64,000 nucleotides of DNA, taken from assembly GCF_001815935.1 (NCBI RefSeq), contig NZ_KV823417.1:1-64000 (forward strand). Reading direction: 5' to 3'. Source of the DNA: Corynebacterium sp. HMSC04H06. GTDB taxonomy: Bacteria > Actinomycetota > Actinomycetes > Mycobacteriales > Mycobacteriaceae. Positions 8,606 to 17,201 of the stretch are shown here, one piece after another (positions within the stretch are counted from its first letter, which is position 1; the number at the start of each line of letters is the position of its first letter). The position numbers and the translations under genes were made by a program. The notes below the pieces were generated by a model, which saw only the letters and a list, made by a program, of their open reading frames with translations, was not told the DNA's origin and searched no databases.

Positions 8606-9697
8606 CTAGGCCGCCCGCGGCTCGGAGGCACAGCCGCAGACCCCGTAGACGGCTGCCAGCCGGGCCTTCTCCGAGCCCTGGCGCACGCTGTCGATGAGGT
8701 GTTCGCTCAGCCCGCAGCGGAAAGCGCCGAGCAACAACCGCAGGAAGGTGTGCTCGGGGAATTCCTTGCGGCCGACCATCAGCGCCGTGCTGGCTTTGTA
8801 GTAGATGCCCATCTGGATGGTGCAGACCGAGTAGACGGCCAGCGCGTTGGCGCGGATAGTCCCGCTAAAGGTCTGGGCCAGCGCCAGCATCAAGATTGCC
8901 GCGGCCGCGGGGTTGTCCAGGCAGCCGCGCAAGGCGACGTCGCGGGCCTTGGTGCTGCCCATCCACACCGCGGCGGTAAACAGCAGCTCGTCGTCTGCGA
9001 GGCAGTCGGCGGGGACGTCAATGTCGCTTAAGACCTCCGGGACGTCGTTGTCTATGGCCACGAGGTCGTAGCCGTAGGTGTGCCGGCCGCAGCAGGCATC
9101 GTTAGCGCAGGCGATGGCCAGCCGGCCGAGCGCGGCGAGTTCTTCCCACTCCCCCAGGGGGTTGCGGCGCTGGAAGGGCTCGAAGCATTCCTGCCGGTCG
9201 AGCGCGGGCAGTTCGCCCTCGGCGATGCACGCGCGCATGCTGTGGGACTCCGTAATCGGCGCGACGCGGCCGTAGAGCCACGCGTCGCCGCCGGGGCCTT
9301 GGTGCAGCGCCGGGTCAGCAAAAACTTCCTCGTAGGGTTGGCCGACCTGGATTTCCGGCACCATCCACAGGCCCTCTAGGTCGACGCAGCACTGGTCTGG
9401 GTCGTCGAGGAAGTTAATGAGTTCCGCCAGGTGGCGCTCCGGGCGGGTGCTGATGATAAATGCCAGGAAGATGTGGTCGGGGTAGTTGTCCAACAGGGCG
9501 AGTCCTTCCTCCCAGCCTTCTTCGACGTCGTCGATGCTGATGCGCAACAGTGGGCCGGAGACGAAGCTTTCGGTGCCGTCGTGAGCGGGCTGGAAGCTGA
9601 CGATTACGAGGGATTCGGACGGGTAGAAACCAAGGTTTCCGGGGATGTCGGCAAGGATTTCGGCGGGTGTGTACGTGCGTTCTTGTGAATTAGTCAT
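8606..9697 (-). CDS. DUF4192 family protein
   Basis: A 363-residue soluble protein of the actinobacterial DUF4192 family, function unknown. It opens with the family-typical sequence (ADIPGNLGFYPSESLVIVSF), in which the GFxPxxSLV pattern recurs in the family. The rest is acidic, with several Cys residues (ACANDACCGRH in the middle, CGVCGCA-like cluster near the C-terminus) that might bind metal. There is no signal peptide or membrane segment. It stands alone, convergent with galE and divergent from the PAC2 gene. The DnaA-box palindrome lies in its upstream region. Confidence 0.8.
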   Translation of the reverse strand: MTNSQERTYTPAEILADIPGNLGFYPSESLVIVSFQPAHDGTESFVSGPLLRISIDDVEEGWEEGLALLDNYPDHIFLAFIISTRPERHLAELINFLDDPDQCCVDLEGLWMVPEIQVGQPYEEVFADPALHQGPGGDAWLYGRVAPITESHSMRACIAEGELPALDRQECFEPFQRRNPLGEWEELAALGRLAIACANDACCGRHTYGYDLVAIDNDVPEVLSDIDVPADCLADDELLFTAAVWMGSTKARDVALRGCLDNPAAAAILMLALAQTFSGTIRANALAVYSVCTIQMGIYYKASTALMVGRKEFPEHTFLRLLLGAFRCGLSEHLIDSVRQGSEKARLAAVYGVCGCASEPRAA

Positions 9698-9748
9698 GCT
9701 GTCATCATCGGCGGGATTCCACCCGAGGTCGAGCGCTAGCGCTTCGCG

Positions 9749-9807
9749 CCTGTGGATAACTCGCCGTTTTTATATTCCACGTAATATATCGGCACGTTAT
9801 CCACAGG
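9749..9807. promoter_or_regulatory. Inverted pair of perfect DnaA boxes around an AT-rich core
   Basis: CCTGTGGATAAC (9749-9760) and GTTATCCACAGG (9796-9807) form a 12-bp perfect inverted repeat. Each arm contains the DnaA box TTATCCACA. The symmetry extends outward with CG-rich bases and inward with CCG/CGG at 9764-9766 and 9790-9792. The core between them is AT-rich (tttttatatt and gtaatatatc). The site lies between the DUF4192 and PAC2 genes. It may be a DnaA-binding regulatory, titration or reactivation site. Confidence 0.6.
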
Positions 9808-9916
9808 CCGCGACGCTTGCGGATGGTCTACAATAGCGCCAATGCGTTCCCGAAAAGCTTAAGGAATAAACCCGGCCGGCTAATCGTTGTTGCAGGTAAA
9901 AGAAGGAGGAAAAGAC

Positions 9917-10951
9917 ATGCCTGATGAAAATCGCCGCATGTACGAACTGGAGTATCCTGCCCCAGTAGTCGACCCCACGAGCGACGACGGCAACGGCCCC
10001 ACCCTCGTAGTAGCCATGAGTGGCTACGCGGACGCCGGCCAGGCGGTCGACGCCAGCACCGCGCACCTGCTCGCCGCGCTCGAATCGCGTCCCGTGGCCG
10101 CGTTCAACAACGACGAACTCATTGACTACCGCTCGCGGCGCCCCGCGGTGACCATCGACGCCGACAGCCCAATGGAGATCGAGCAGCTCGACCTCAGCAT
10201 GCGCGTGGTGCGCGACAACCGCGAAAAACCCTTCCTGCTGCTGTCGGGCCCCGAGCCCGACCTGCGCTGGGAAGGCTTTACCAACGCGGTGGCGGACCTG
10301 GCAGACAAGTTCAACGTCACGGACACCATCTGCCTCTACGCTGCCCCGATGCCCGTGCCCCACACCCGCCCGCTGGTGATTACCGCCCACGGCAACTCGC
10401 GCCGGCTCAAGCAGCGGATGTTCAAGCTGGATTCCACCATGATGGTCCCGGGATCGGCACAGCTCTACCTGGAAAAGGAGCTGGCCGACCGCGGCCGCAA
10501 GGTCGCCGGCTTTACTGTGCACGTGCCGCACTACCTGGCCTCTTCGCCGTACCCGCACGCCACGCTCCAGCTGCTGGAGTCCGTGGCCACGGCCGCGGGC
10601 CTGGACTTGCCGCTCGGCAGCCTGGAACACGACGTCGAGCGCGTCAACCAGCAGCTGACCGAGCAGGTCGAGGACTCCGAGGAGGTAAACCAGGTCGTTC
10701 GCCAGCTCGAGGAGCAGTACGACTCCTTCCTCGAGCACTACCGCGACGAGCACCCGCAGGCCGTCCTGCCGGGCGAGCAGAACATGCCCACCGGCGAGGA
10801 AATCAGCGAGGAATTCGAGCGCTTCCTGGCCTACCTCGATGACCAGGACCCGGAGGTCCGCCGCGCCATTGAGCGCAACATGAACCACGGCCGCGACGAC
10901 CAGGATCTGGACTCCGGGGCGGGGCCGGAGGATCGCGGCGAGGAGAGCTAG
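9917..10951 (+). CDS. PAC2 family protein
   Basis: A 344-residue protein of the PAC2 (proteasome assembly chaperone 2) superfamily common in actinobacteria. The N-terminal half holds the family alpha/beta fold, with VVAMSGYADAGQAV and LLSGPEPDLRWEGF as typical segments. The C-terminal third is acidic and helical, with a high Glu/Gln content. Its biochemical role in bacteria is not settled. The ATG at 9917 follows AAGGAGG at ideal spacing and is preferred to the in-frame start 30 nt earlier. A helicase gene follows 54 nt later. Confidence 0.88.
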   Translation: MPDENRRMYELEYPAPVVDPTSDDGNGPTLVVAMSGYADAGQAVDASTAHLLAALESRPVAAFNNDELIDYRSRRPAVTIDADSPMEIEQLDLSMRVVRDNREKPFLLLSGPEPDLRWEGFTNAVADLADKFNVTDTICLYAAPMPVPHTRPLVITAHGNSRRLKQRMFKLDSTMMVPGSAQLYLEKELADRGRKVAGFTVHVPHYLASSPYPHATLQLLESVATAAGLDLPLGSLEHDVERVNQQLTEQVEDSEEVNQVVRQLEEQYDSFLEHYRDEHPQAVLPGEQNMPTGEEISEEFERFLAYLDDQDPEVRRAIERNMNHGRDDQDLDSGAGPEDRGEES

Positions 10952-11005
10952 ACGGGCCGCGCCCGGCGGTGACGGCGGTTGCGGCGATGACCTAGAGTGG
11001 TAGGC

Positions 11006-13549
11006 GTGACTTTAACGCAAATGCTGCCCGACCTCGCCGAAGTACCGGAGTCGCTCGTCGACACCGCCATCTGGGACACGTTTACCGCGTGGACCACCGA
11101 GCGCGGGATTTCGCTCTACCCGGCCCAGGAGGAGGCATCGTTAGGCATCCTCGCTGGGGACAATGTCATCCTGGCGACGCCGACGGGCTCCGGCAAGTCC
11201 ATGGTGGCCAACGCCGCGCACTTCATCGCCCTGGCCCGCGGGCAGCGCAGCTTCTACACCGCGCCTATCAAGGCCCTGGTCAGCGAAAAATTCTTCGCGC
11301 TGTGCGAAATCTTCGGCGCGGAAAACGTCGGCATGATGACCGGCGACGCGACCGTCAACGGCAACGCCCCCATCATCGCCGCCACCGCGGAAATCGTGGC
11401 TAATATCGCACTACGCGACGGCCGCGACGCGAAAATCGACCAGGTGGTCATGGACGAGTTCCACTACTACTCGGACCCGCAGCGTGGCTGGGCCTGGCAG
11501 GTCCCGCTCTTGGAGCTGGACCGGGCCCAGTTCCTCCTGATGTCCGCCACCCTGGGTGACACCTCCTGGCTGGAAAAGGATCTCTCTGAGCGCACTGGCC
11601 GCACCACGGACCTCGTGGCGGGCTCGGAGCGCCCGGTCCCGCTGGATTTCAGCTACACCTTCCTGGCCGCCCACGACACCATCGAGGAGCTGCTAAGCGC
11701 CGGCAAGGCGCCCATCTACGTGGTGCACTTCTCCCAGCGTGAGGCCGCCGAGCGCGCGCAGGCACTGACCTCCCTCAAGGCGATGATTACACCGGAGGAA
11801 AAGGAGGCCATCGCCGGCGAGATTGGTAGTTTTAGGTTCACCACCACCTTCGGCAAGGACTTGTCGCGGCTGCTGCGCAAGGGGATTGGCATCCACCACG
11901 CCGGCATGCTGCCCAAGTACCGCCGCCTGGTGGAACGTCTCGCCCAGCGCGGCCTGCTGAAGGTCATCTGCGGCACCGACACCCTGGGCGTGGGCATCAA
12001 CGTACCCATCCGCACGGTGCTGATGACGGGCCTGGCGAAATTCGACGGCACGCGCCAGCGCATCCTGAAGTCCCGCGAGTTCCACCAGATCGCCGGGCGC
12101 GCCGGCCGCGCCGGTTACGACACCGAGGGCACCGTGGTGGTCGAAGCACCCGAGCACGAGATCGAAAACGCCAAGGCCCGCCGCCGCGTGGGTGACGATC
12201 CGAAGCGGCTGAAGAAACTTCGCAAAAAGGCCCCGCGCGACGGCGAGGTCTCCTGGTCGGAAAAGACCTTCGAGCGGCTGACCCACGCCGAGCCGGAGCA
12301 GCTGACCTCGCAGTTCCGCATGTCGAACTCCATGCTGCTCAACGTCCTGGCCCGGCACGGCAACGGTTACGAGCACCTCAAGCACCTCCTGCGGACCAAC
12401 CACGACACCCGCGCCCAGCAGAACCAGCACATCCTAACCGCGCTGGACCTGTTCAAGGGATTGCTCAACGCCGGCGTGGTCCAAAAATCCACCAAGGGCC
12501 TGGACATCTACGGCCGGCCCTACCACCTGGTCCGCGAGCTACCCCGGGACTTCGCGCTGAACCAGCCGCTCTCCCCCTTCGCGCTGGCGGCGCTGACGCT
12601 GCTGGATCCCGAGTCCGAGACCTTCGCCCTGGACATCATCTCCTGTTTCGAGAGCATCCTGGACGAACCCCGGCAGGTGCTCCAGGCCCAGCAGAAGGCC
12701 CGCCGGGGCGAGGAGATCGCGGCGCTGAAGGCCGAGGGCGTGGACTATACCGAGCGCATGGCCATCGTCGAGGAGATCACCTGGCCCAAGCCCCTGGAGG
12801 AGCTGCTGGACCAGGCCTTCGAGTCTTTCTGCGAGGGCAACCCGTGGGCCAGGGAATTCGACATCGCACCCAAGTCGGTTTTGCGCGAGATGGTCGAGAA
12901 GGCCATGACGTTCTCCGACCTGGTCGCCACCTACGGGCTGGCCCGCTCCGAGGGCGTAATCTTGCGTTACCTGACAGATTGTTGGCGCACGCTCAAGCAG
13001 TCCGTGCCGCAGGAGTACATGACCGAGCAGCTCGCCGACATCCTGGAATGGTTGGGCGAGCTCATCCGCCAGGTCGACAGCTCCCTGGTGGACGAGTGGG
13101 CACAGATGGCCGGCGAGGACTCCCCCGTCGACCAAGCCACGGTCGACCGGGAGCTGGCCTTCGGCGTGGAGGACCCGACCGCCCTGACGTCCAACAAGCG
13201 CGCGTTTACCATCATGGTGCGCAACTACTTTTTCCGCCTGGTCCAGCTCTTCGCCTTCGAGAAGGAGGACCGCCTGGCCGAGCTCCTCGACTATCTGGAC
13301 GAGGTCCCCGATTTCGGCGCGGCGCTGGACGATTACTTCGACGAATACGCCGACATCGACTCCGGCCCCGCCGCCCGCGGCCCGGAGTACTTCCGCCTGG
13401 CAGAAACCCACCCGCGCACGTGGAACGTGCGCCAGATCATCAAGGACCCGGACGGCGACAACGCCTACGCGCTCGTCGGCACCGTCGACCTGGACGCCTC
13501 CGACGAGGCCGGCGAGGTCCGCCTGTCCGATCTGCGCGTCGACTACTAA
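11006..13549 (+). CDS. DEAD/DEAH-box RNA helicase with DUF3516
   Basis: An SF2 helicase of about 847 residues in the HelY/Ski2-like group. Motifs are ATPTGSGKS (Walker A, about residue 50), MDEFHYY in place of DEVH, LMSATLG, GTDTLGVGINVP and HQIAGRAGRAGYD. The C-terminal half matches the actinobacterial DUF3516 extension. It probably acts in RNA metabolism. Two GTG starts are possible, 10997 and 11006. The second was chosen because TAGAGT (10993-10998) is a good -10 box that would place the transcript start at the GTG, giving a leaderless mRNA. A strong bidirectional terminator follows. Confidence 0.88.
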   Translation: MTLTQMLPDLAEVPESLVDTAIWDTFTAWTTERGISLYPAQEEASLGILAGDNVILATPTGSGKSMVANAAHFIALARGQRSFYTAPIKALVSEKFFALCEIFGAENVGMMTGDATVNGNAPIIAATAEIVANIALRDGRDAKIDQVVMDEFHYYSDPQRGWAWQVPLLELDRAQFLLMSATLGDTSWLEKDLSERTGRTTDLVAGSERPVPLDFSYTFLAAHDTIEELLSAGKAPIYVVHFSQREAAERAQALTSLKAMITPEEKEAIAGEIGSFRFTTTFGKDLSRLLRKGIGIHHAGMLPKYRRLVERLAQRGLLKVICGTDTLGVGINVPIRTVLMTGLAKFDGTRQRILKSREFHQIAGRAGRAGYDTEGTVVVEAPEHEIENAKARRRVGDDPKRLKKLRKKAPRDGEVSWSEKTFERLTHAEPEQLTSQFRMSNSMLLNVLARHGNGYEHLKHLLRTNHDTRAQQNQHILTALDLFKGLLNAGVVQKSTKGLDIYGRPYHLVRELPRDFALNQPLSPFALAALTLLDPESETFALDIISCFESILDEPRQVLQAQQKARRGEEIAALKAEGVDYTERMAIVEEITWPKPLEELLDQAFESFCEGNPWAREFDIAPKSVLREMVEKAMTFSDLVATYGLARSEGVILRYLTDCWRTLKQSVPQEYMTEQLADILEWLGELIRQVDSSLVDEWAQMAGEDSPVDQATVDRELAFGVEDPTALTSNKRAFTIMVRNYFFRLVQLFAFEKEDRLAELLDYLDEVPDFGAALDDYFDEYADIDSGPAARGPEYFRLAETHPRTWNVRQIIKDPDGDNAYALVGTVDLDASDEAGEVRLSDLRVDY

Positions 13550-13583
13550 CGGCTTAGGGCGCCTTCCCCCTTGGGACGCGAAA

Positions 13584-13630
13584 ACACCCGCCCGGGCTCA
13601 GTTGCGAGCCTTAGGGCGGGTGTCTGTTTT
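13584..13630. terminator. Bidirectional terminator
   Basis: ACACCCGCCC and GGGCGGGTGT form a 10-bp stem enclosing an inner GGCTC/GAGCC helix. U-tracts flank both sides (TGTTTT on plus, TTTTCG on minus). It separates the converging helicase and ahpD genes. Confidence 0.9.
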
Positions 13631-13647
13631 AAAGCGCGGCGCTAAAT

Positions 13648-14172
13648 TTAGCGAGCGGCTTCAATCTGGACGGTCTGGGCGACAGCCTGAACGACGGCGC
13701 CAACCTTGACGGCCTCCCAGATCTGCTCCTTGGTCAGGCCGGCTTCCTGCAGCTCGTGCGCGTGGGCGGCCAGGCAGTGCTCGCAGCCATTGATGGCGGA
13801 GACCACGGTGTTCCACAGCTCGAAGTTAGCCTTCTCCACACCCGGCTTGGAGATGATGTTCATGCGCAGGCCGAACTTGACCTGAGCGTAGTCGTCACCG
13901 AGCCAGCCCTTGGCGCGGTAGGCAACGTTGTTCATCGCCATGACGGTGGCGGCACCCAGGGCAGCCTCGACGGCCTCGTCGGACAGGTGCTCCCTGGCCT
14001 CTTCCATGATCTCGGACAGGACGGTGTCGTTGCGGGTAGCGGCGGCGGCGGCCAGCAGGGAGCCCCAGAGCTGCTCCTCGTTGAGCTCGGTGCTGCGGGT
14101 CAGGGTGCCCAGGTTCAGCTTCTGGTCCTTGGCGTACTCGGGCATGGAGCTCTTCAGGTTATCAATAGACAA
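13648..14172 (-). CDS. ahpD: Alkyl hydroperoxide reductase AhpD
   Basis: A 174-residue AhpD, the thiol-disulfide partner that links AhpC to lipoamide-dependent reducing power and has weak peroxidase activity. The catalytic set E118, C130, C133 and H137 is intact and keeps the numbering of the mycobacterial protein. The start is an unusual TTG, supported by AGAAGGAG 7 nt upstream and by the family N-terminus (MSIDNLK). It lies downstream of ahpC with a hairpin between the genes, which should lower ahpD expression relative to ahpC. Confidence 0.95.
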   Translation of the reverse strand: MSIDNLKSSMPEYAKDQKLNLGTLTRSTELNEEQLWGSLLAAAAATRNDTVLSEIMEEAREHLSDEAVEAALGAATVMAMNNVAYRAKGWLGDDYAQVKFGLRMNIISKPGVEKANFELWNTVVSAINGCEHCLAAHAHELQEAGLTKEQIWEAVKVGAVVQAVAQTVQIEAAR

Positions 14173-14225
14173 GACTATTCTCCTTCTAGTTTTTGATAAG
14201 TATATTTCAACGGGATTGAAACAAA

Positions 14226-14255
14226 GACCCCGCCGGAGCGGACTTCGACGGGGTC
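14226..14255 (-). terminator. Hairpin between ahpC and ahpD
   Basis: GACCCCG/CGGGGTC forms a GC-rich stem, extended by imperfect pairing, and is followed on the minus strand by TTTGTTTC. It lies 14 nt after the ahpC stop codon and acts either as a leaky terminator or as an mRNA-stabilising hairpin. Confidence 0.65.
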
Positions 14256-14269
14256 CATGGCTTGAATCT

Positions 14270-14866
14270 TTACTTCAGGGATTCCTGAACGACGTCCATC
14301 TTGTTGATGTTCTTGGTCGGGTCGTTAGCTTCCCAGTTGCAAGCGCAGACCTCTTCGGACTGCAGGGCGTCGAGCACACGCAGGACCTCGTCCACGTTGC
14401 GGCCCACAGCGTCCGGGGTGACGGACACGAACTGGATAATGCCGTCCGGGTCGATAATGAAGGTGGCGCGGTCGGCGACTCCGTCAGCGTTCTCGACACC
14501 CAGCGCACGGATCAGGTCGTGGCGAACGTCGGAGAACATCGGGAACGGAACGGACTTCAGGTCCGGGTGGGTGGCGCGCCAGTTGAAGTGAGCAAACTCG
14601 TTGTCGGTGGAGCCGCCCAGCACCTGGGTGTCACGGTCCTGGAACTCTTCGTCCAGCTTGCCGAATGCCGCAATCTCGGTTGGGCAGACGAAGGTGAAGT
14701 CCTTCGGGTAGAAGAAGACGATCTTCCACTTGCCTTCGTACTTATCCAGCGAAACCTGCTCGAAGTAGTCCTCCGGCTGCTGGGCGTTCACGTCGTGCAG
14801 GTCGCCACCGGTGAGCGCGGTCAGATTGAACTCCGGGAACTTTTCCCCAACGGTCAAAATAGGCAT
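14270..14866 (-). CDS. ahpC: Alkyl hydroperoxide reductase AhpC
   Basis: A 198-residue 2-Cys peroxiredoxin that reduces hydrogen peroxide, organic peroxides and peroxynitrite. The peroxidatic cysteine is C61 in FVCPTE, and the resolving cysteines C174 and C176 lie in EEVCACNWE, the three-cysteine pattern of mycobacterial AhpC. The ATG at 14866 gives the family N-terminus ([13 protein letters not shown]) and has AAAGGAG about 11 nt upstream; an ATG-like start four codons earlier was rejected. A strong promoter faces oxyR, and AhpD is encoded downstream. Confidence 0.96.
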   Translation of the reverse strand: MPILTVGEKFPEFNLTALTGGDLHDVNAQQPEDYFEQVSLDKYEGKWKIVFFYPKDFTFVCPTEIAAFGKLDEEFQDRDTQVLGGSTDNEFAHFNWRATHPDLKSVPFPMFSDVRHDLIRALGVENADGVADRATFIIDPDGIIQFVSVTPDAVGRNVDEVLRVLDALQSEEVCACNWEANDPTKNINKMDVVQESLK

Positions 14867-14944
14867 TGTTGACAACATCTCCTTTAATGAGGTTGCTTGG
14901 TCCAGATTTGTGGTCTGCGGCCGCCTTAGCGGCCAACGACTTCC

Positions 14945-14973
14945 ATTATGCCTATCAATTTCTAGAACGTCAA
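14945..14973 (-). promoter_or_regulatory. ahpC promoter
   Basis: On the minus strand TTGACG (14968-14973) and CATAAT (14945-14950) are separated by exactly 17 nt. This is the closest match to a housekeeping promoter in the window. The -35 element directly abuts an ATAG-N6-CTAT palindrome, the expected position for an activating OxyR site. Confidence 0.75.
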
Positions 14974-14990
14974 TAGACCTGCCTATCTAT
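14949..14990. promoter_or_regulatory. Putative OxyR-binding region between ahpC and oxyR
   Basis: TGCCTATC occurs twice in direct orientation at 14949-14956 and 14980-14987, 31 bp (three helical turns) apart. An ATAG-N6-CTAT palindrome spans 14973-14986. ATAG/CTAT half-sites are the classic OxyR recognition elements. One copy overlaps the ahpC -10 region and the other lies between the ahpC -35 and the oxyR promoter. OxyR binding is inferred. Confidence 0.5.
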
Positions 14991-14996
14991 TAATGA

Positions 14997-15009
14997 TATA
15001 ATGATAAGT
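14997..15009 (+). promoter_or_regulatory. oxyR -10 box, leaderless start
   Basis: A perfect TATAAT at 14997-15002 is followed by 7 nt and then the oxyR ATG at 15010, so transcription should begin at or next to the start codon. There is no Shine-Dalgarno sequence. Confidence 0.7.
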
Positions 15010-15963
15010 ATGCATAATAAAGAGTACCGTCCCACCCTCGCTCAGCTGCGCACATTCGTCACCATCGCCGAAAATAAACACTTCGGCACGGCCGCCCAAA
15101 AGCTACAAATCTCCCAGCCTTCCCTGTCCCAGGCGCTGGTCGCTTTGGAGCAAGGCCTCGACATCCAACTGATTGAACGCTCCACCCGCCGAGTCATCGT
15201 CACCGCCGCCGGCGAAAAGCTACTGCCCTACGCCAAGGCCACCCTGGAAGCCGCCAACGCCTTCTTCGCCCACGCGCGCGGCGCGCACGGCGACCTGTCC
15301 GGGCCACTGACCATCGGTGCCATACCGACCGTGGCCCCGTACATCCTCCCGGATCTGCTCAAGAACCTGCACAGCAAGTTCGAGGATATGGAGCCCCGCA
15401 TCGTCGAGGAGCAGACCGAGCATCTGCTCCAGCGCCTGCGCGACGGCCAGCTGGACCTAGCCATCATCGCCCTGCCGTCGGAGGCCTCCGGGCTGGTCGA
15501 GGTCCCCCTCTACACCGAGGACTTCGCCGTGGTCGTCCCCAGCGACCACCCGCTGGCCGGCCGCAACGACCTGAAGCTCGAGGACCTGGATTCCCTGGAT
15601 CTGCTGCTCCTCGACGACGGCCACTGCCTGCGCGACCAGATCATGGACCTGTGTCGCAAGGCGAAGATCAACCCATCGGAGGCCACCAACTCGGTGACCC
15701 GAGCATCGTCGCTGACCACCATTGTCCAGCTGGTCATCGCGGGCCTGGGCGCCACCCTGGTGCCGGATTCGGCCCTGGCCGCGGAAGCTAACCACCCGGA
15801 TCTGGGCATCGCCCGCTTTGATGATTCCGTGACCGCCCAGCGCCAGATCGGCCTGGTCTTCCGCAACTCCGCCGCCCGTGCCGAAGAGTTCCGCGAGTTC
15901 GGCGAGACCGTCAAGGACGCCCACGACAAGGCCCTGGCCCGTTCCCGCGAGTCCATCCAGTAA
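15010..15963 (+). CDS. oxyR: Hydrogen peroxide-sensing regulator OxyR
   Basis: A 317-residue LysR-family regulator. The N-terminal winged helix (FGTAAQKLQISQPSLSQAL) is standard. The C-terminal sensor domain contains C206 in DDGHCLRDQ and C215 in DLCRK, matching the redox pair C199/C208 of E. coli OxyR, so it should respond to peroxide by disulfide formation. The start at 15010 rather than 15001 gives the genus-typical N-terminus and fits the leaderless promoter. It is divergent from ahpC, its likely target. A stem-loop terminator follows. Confidence 0.95.
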   Translation: MHNKEYRPTLAQLRTFVTIAENKHFGTAAQKLQISQPSLSQALVALEQGLDIQLIERSTRRVIVTAAGEKLLPYAKATLEAANAFFAHARGAHGDLSGPLTIGAIPTVAPYILPDLLKNLHSKFEDMEPRIVEEQTEHLLQRLRDGQLDLAIIALPSEASGLVEVPLYTEDFAVVVPSDHPLAGRNDLKLEDLDSLDLLLLDDGHCLRDQIMDLCRKAKINPSEATNSVTRASSLTTIVQLVIAGLGATLVPDSALAAEANHPDLGIARFDDSVTAQRQIGLVFRNSAARAEEFREFGETVKDAHDKALARSRESIQ

Positions 15964-15985
15964 GTCCAAGCGCCACAAACACTTC

Positions 15986-16031
15986 GCCCCGCCGCGGGGC
16001 ACAACCACGTGCTCCGGGCGGGGTGAAAACT
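15986..16031 (+). terminator. Terminator after oxyR
   Basis: GCCCCGCC pairs with GGGCGGGGT around an imperfect inner hairpin containing CACGTG, then GAAAACTTT follows. It separates oxyR from the converging membrane protein gene. Confidence 0.55.
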
Positions 16032-16045
16032 TTAGTGAGCCGCTT

Positions 16046-17038
16046 TTAGACGCGGACGGTAGCCGCGCACGAGCGATACATGTGCGCCTGGGCCAGCAGC
16101 ACGACGGCCGCCACGATGCTGGCGCCCAGCATGATGAAGATGGACATCAGGATCACGCCCACGATGCCGAAGGAGATAAACAGCAGGCTCACCAGCGTCA
16201 CGGCCAGCATGAGACCGAAGGAAATAAGCCCCACCAACAGGCTGAACAGCAGCAGCTGCAGGTAGTTCTTCTTGCCGGCGGCAAAGCCCGTCGAGAAGGA
16301 GGCACCGAAGCCGGTTTTGCCGTCTGCCGCGAACCACGGCATCAGCGTGAACAGCGGCGACAGGAAGAACATGAGCAGGCCGAAGGCCATGAAGAAGGCG
16401 AAAACCCCCGCGAACAAGCTCGGATCCAGCTGCGCCGGGTCGGTGGTGTTGCTCATCTCGTTGAAGCCGCTTAGCTGCATCCCGCCCAGCATGATGACGG
16501 TGATAATCCCCTGGACGACCAGGTAGACGCCGGCGGCGGCCCAGTGCACGTCCTTGCCGAGGGCGCCGATACCCGGCCGCGGCTCGTCGACGTGCCAGGT
16601 GGCAAACCGGTACAGAACGGGCGTGACCACGATCGAGATCACCAGGCTGAGCAGGCTGGTGACCACGGAGTTGCCCGAGTAACCTGCCTCGATATCCCCG
16701 CCGGTGAGCAAGGAGATGCCTATAGACAGGATCGCGCCGGCCAGGCCCAGGACTAGCGCCAGCGGCACCAGGGTCTTCCAGTTGCGGCCGAAGGCGGAAA
16801 AGCCCCAGCCGATGGACCGGACCGCCTGCGGGCGCTGCGGCCCGTGCAGGTATCCATCATTGCCGCCCACATAACCCTGCGCGCCCGCGTAACCGTAGCC
16901 CGGGGCCTGCTGCCCGCCGGGATTCGGGGAGCCGAAATTCGGGTTGTCCTCCGGGTGGCTCGTCGGCTCGTAACGTGGTAGATCGCCAAAGGAGTCGTTC
17001 GGCGACTGCCCGTCGTGCGGATCGTTCGGGGTGGTCAT
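16046..17038 (-). CDS. Multi-pass membrane protein with Pro/Gly-rich leader
   Basis: A 330-residue protein with about six predicted membrane helices between residues 80 and 320. The first 75 residues are hydrophilic, rich in Pro, Gly, Asn and Tyr, and probably disordered in the cytoplasm. The helical part resembles the membrane domain of the glycerophosphodiester phosphodiesterase-like family (DUF975-type proteins), but no catalytic residues are visible. Function unknown. The gene stands alone between converging oxyR and diverging hrpA. Confidence 0.72.
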   Translation of the reverse strand: MTTPNDPHDGQSPNDSFGDLPRYEPTSHPEDNPNFGSPNPGGQQAPGYGYAGAQGYVGGNDGYLHGPQRPQAVRSIGWGFSAFGRNWKTLVPLALVLGLAGAILSIGISLLTGGDIEAGYSGNSVVTSLLSLVISIVVTPVLYRFATWHVDEPRPGIGALGKDVHWAAAGVYLVVQGIITVIMLGGMQLSGFNEMSNTTDPAQLDPSLFAGVFAFFMAFGLLMFFLSPLFTLMPWFAADGKTGFGASFSTGFAAGKKNYLQLLLFSLLVGLISFGLMLAVTLVSLLFISFGIVGVILMSIFIMLGASIVAAVVLLAQAHMYRSCAATVRV

Positions 17039-17201
17039 GGTGGGTCCTTTCTGAATTCATCAACAGGATGCGGCGGGGACTGGCTACCCCAGTGACGGTA
17101 TCACCCGGCGGCCCTATACGTTCAACCTGTTCCGAAAGAGTTTCTCAATAGTTACCGGTTTGAGCCCTCACGCGCCGCCGTGAGTAGAATTAGCTGCAAC
17201 A

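Noticed and set aside
10997..11005. Upstream GTG as helicase start
   Set aside because: It overlaps the probable -10 hexamer TAGAGT, so it would not be transcribed.
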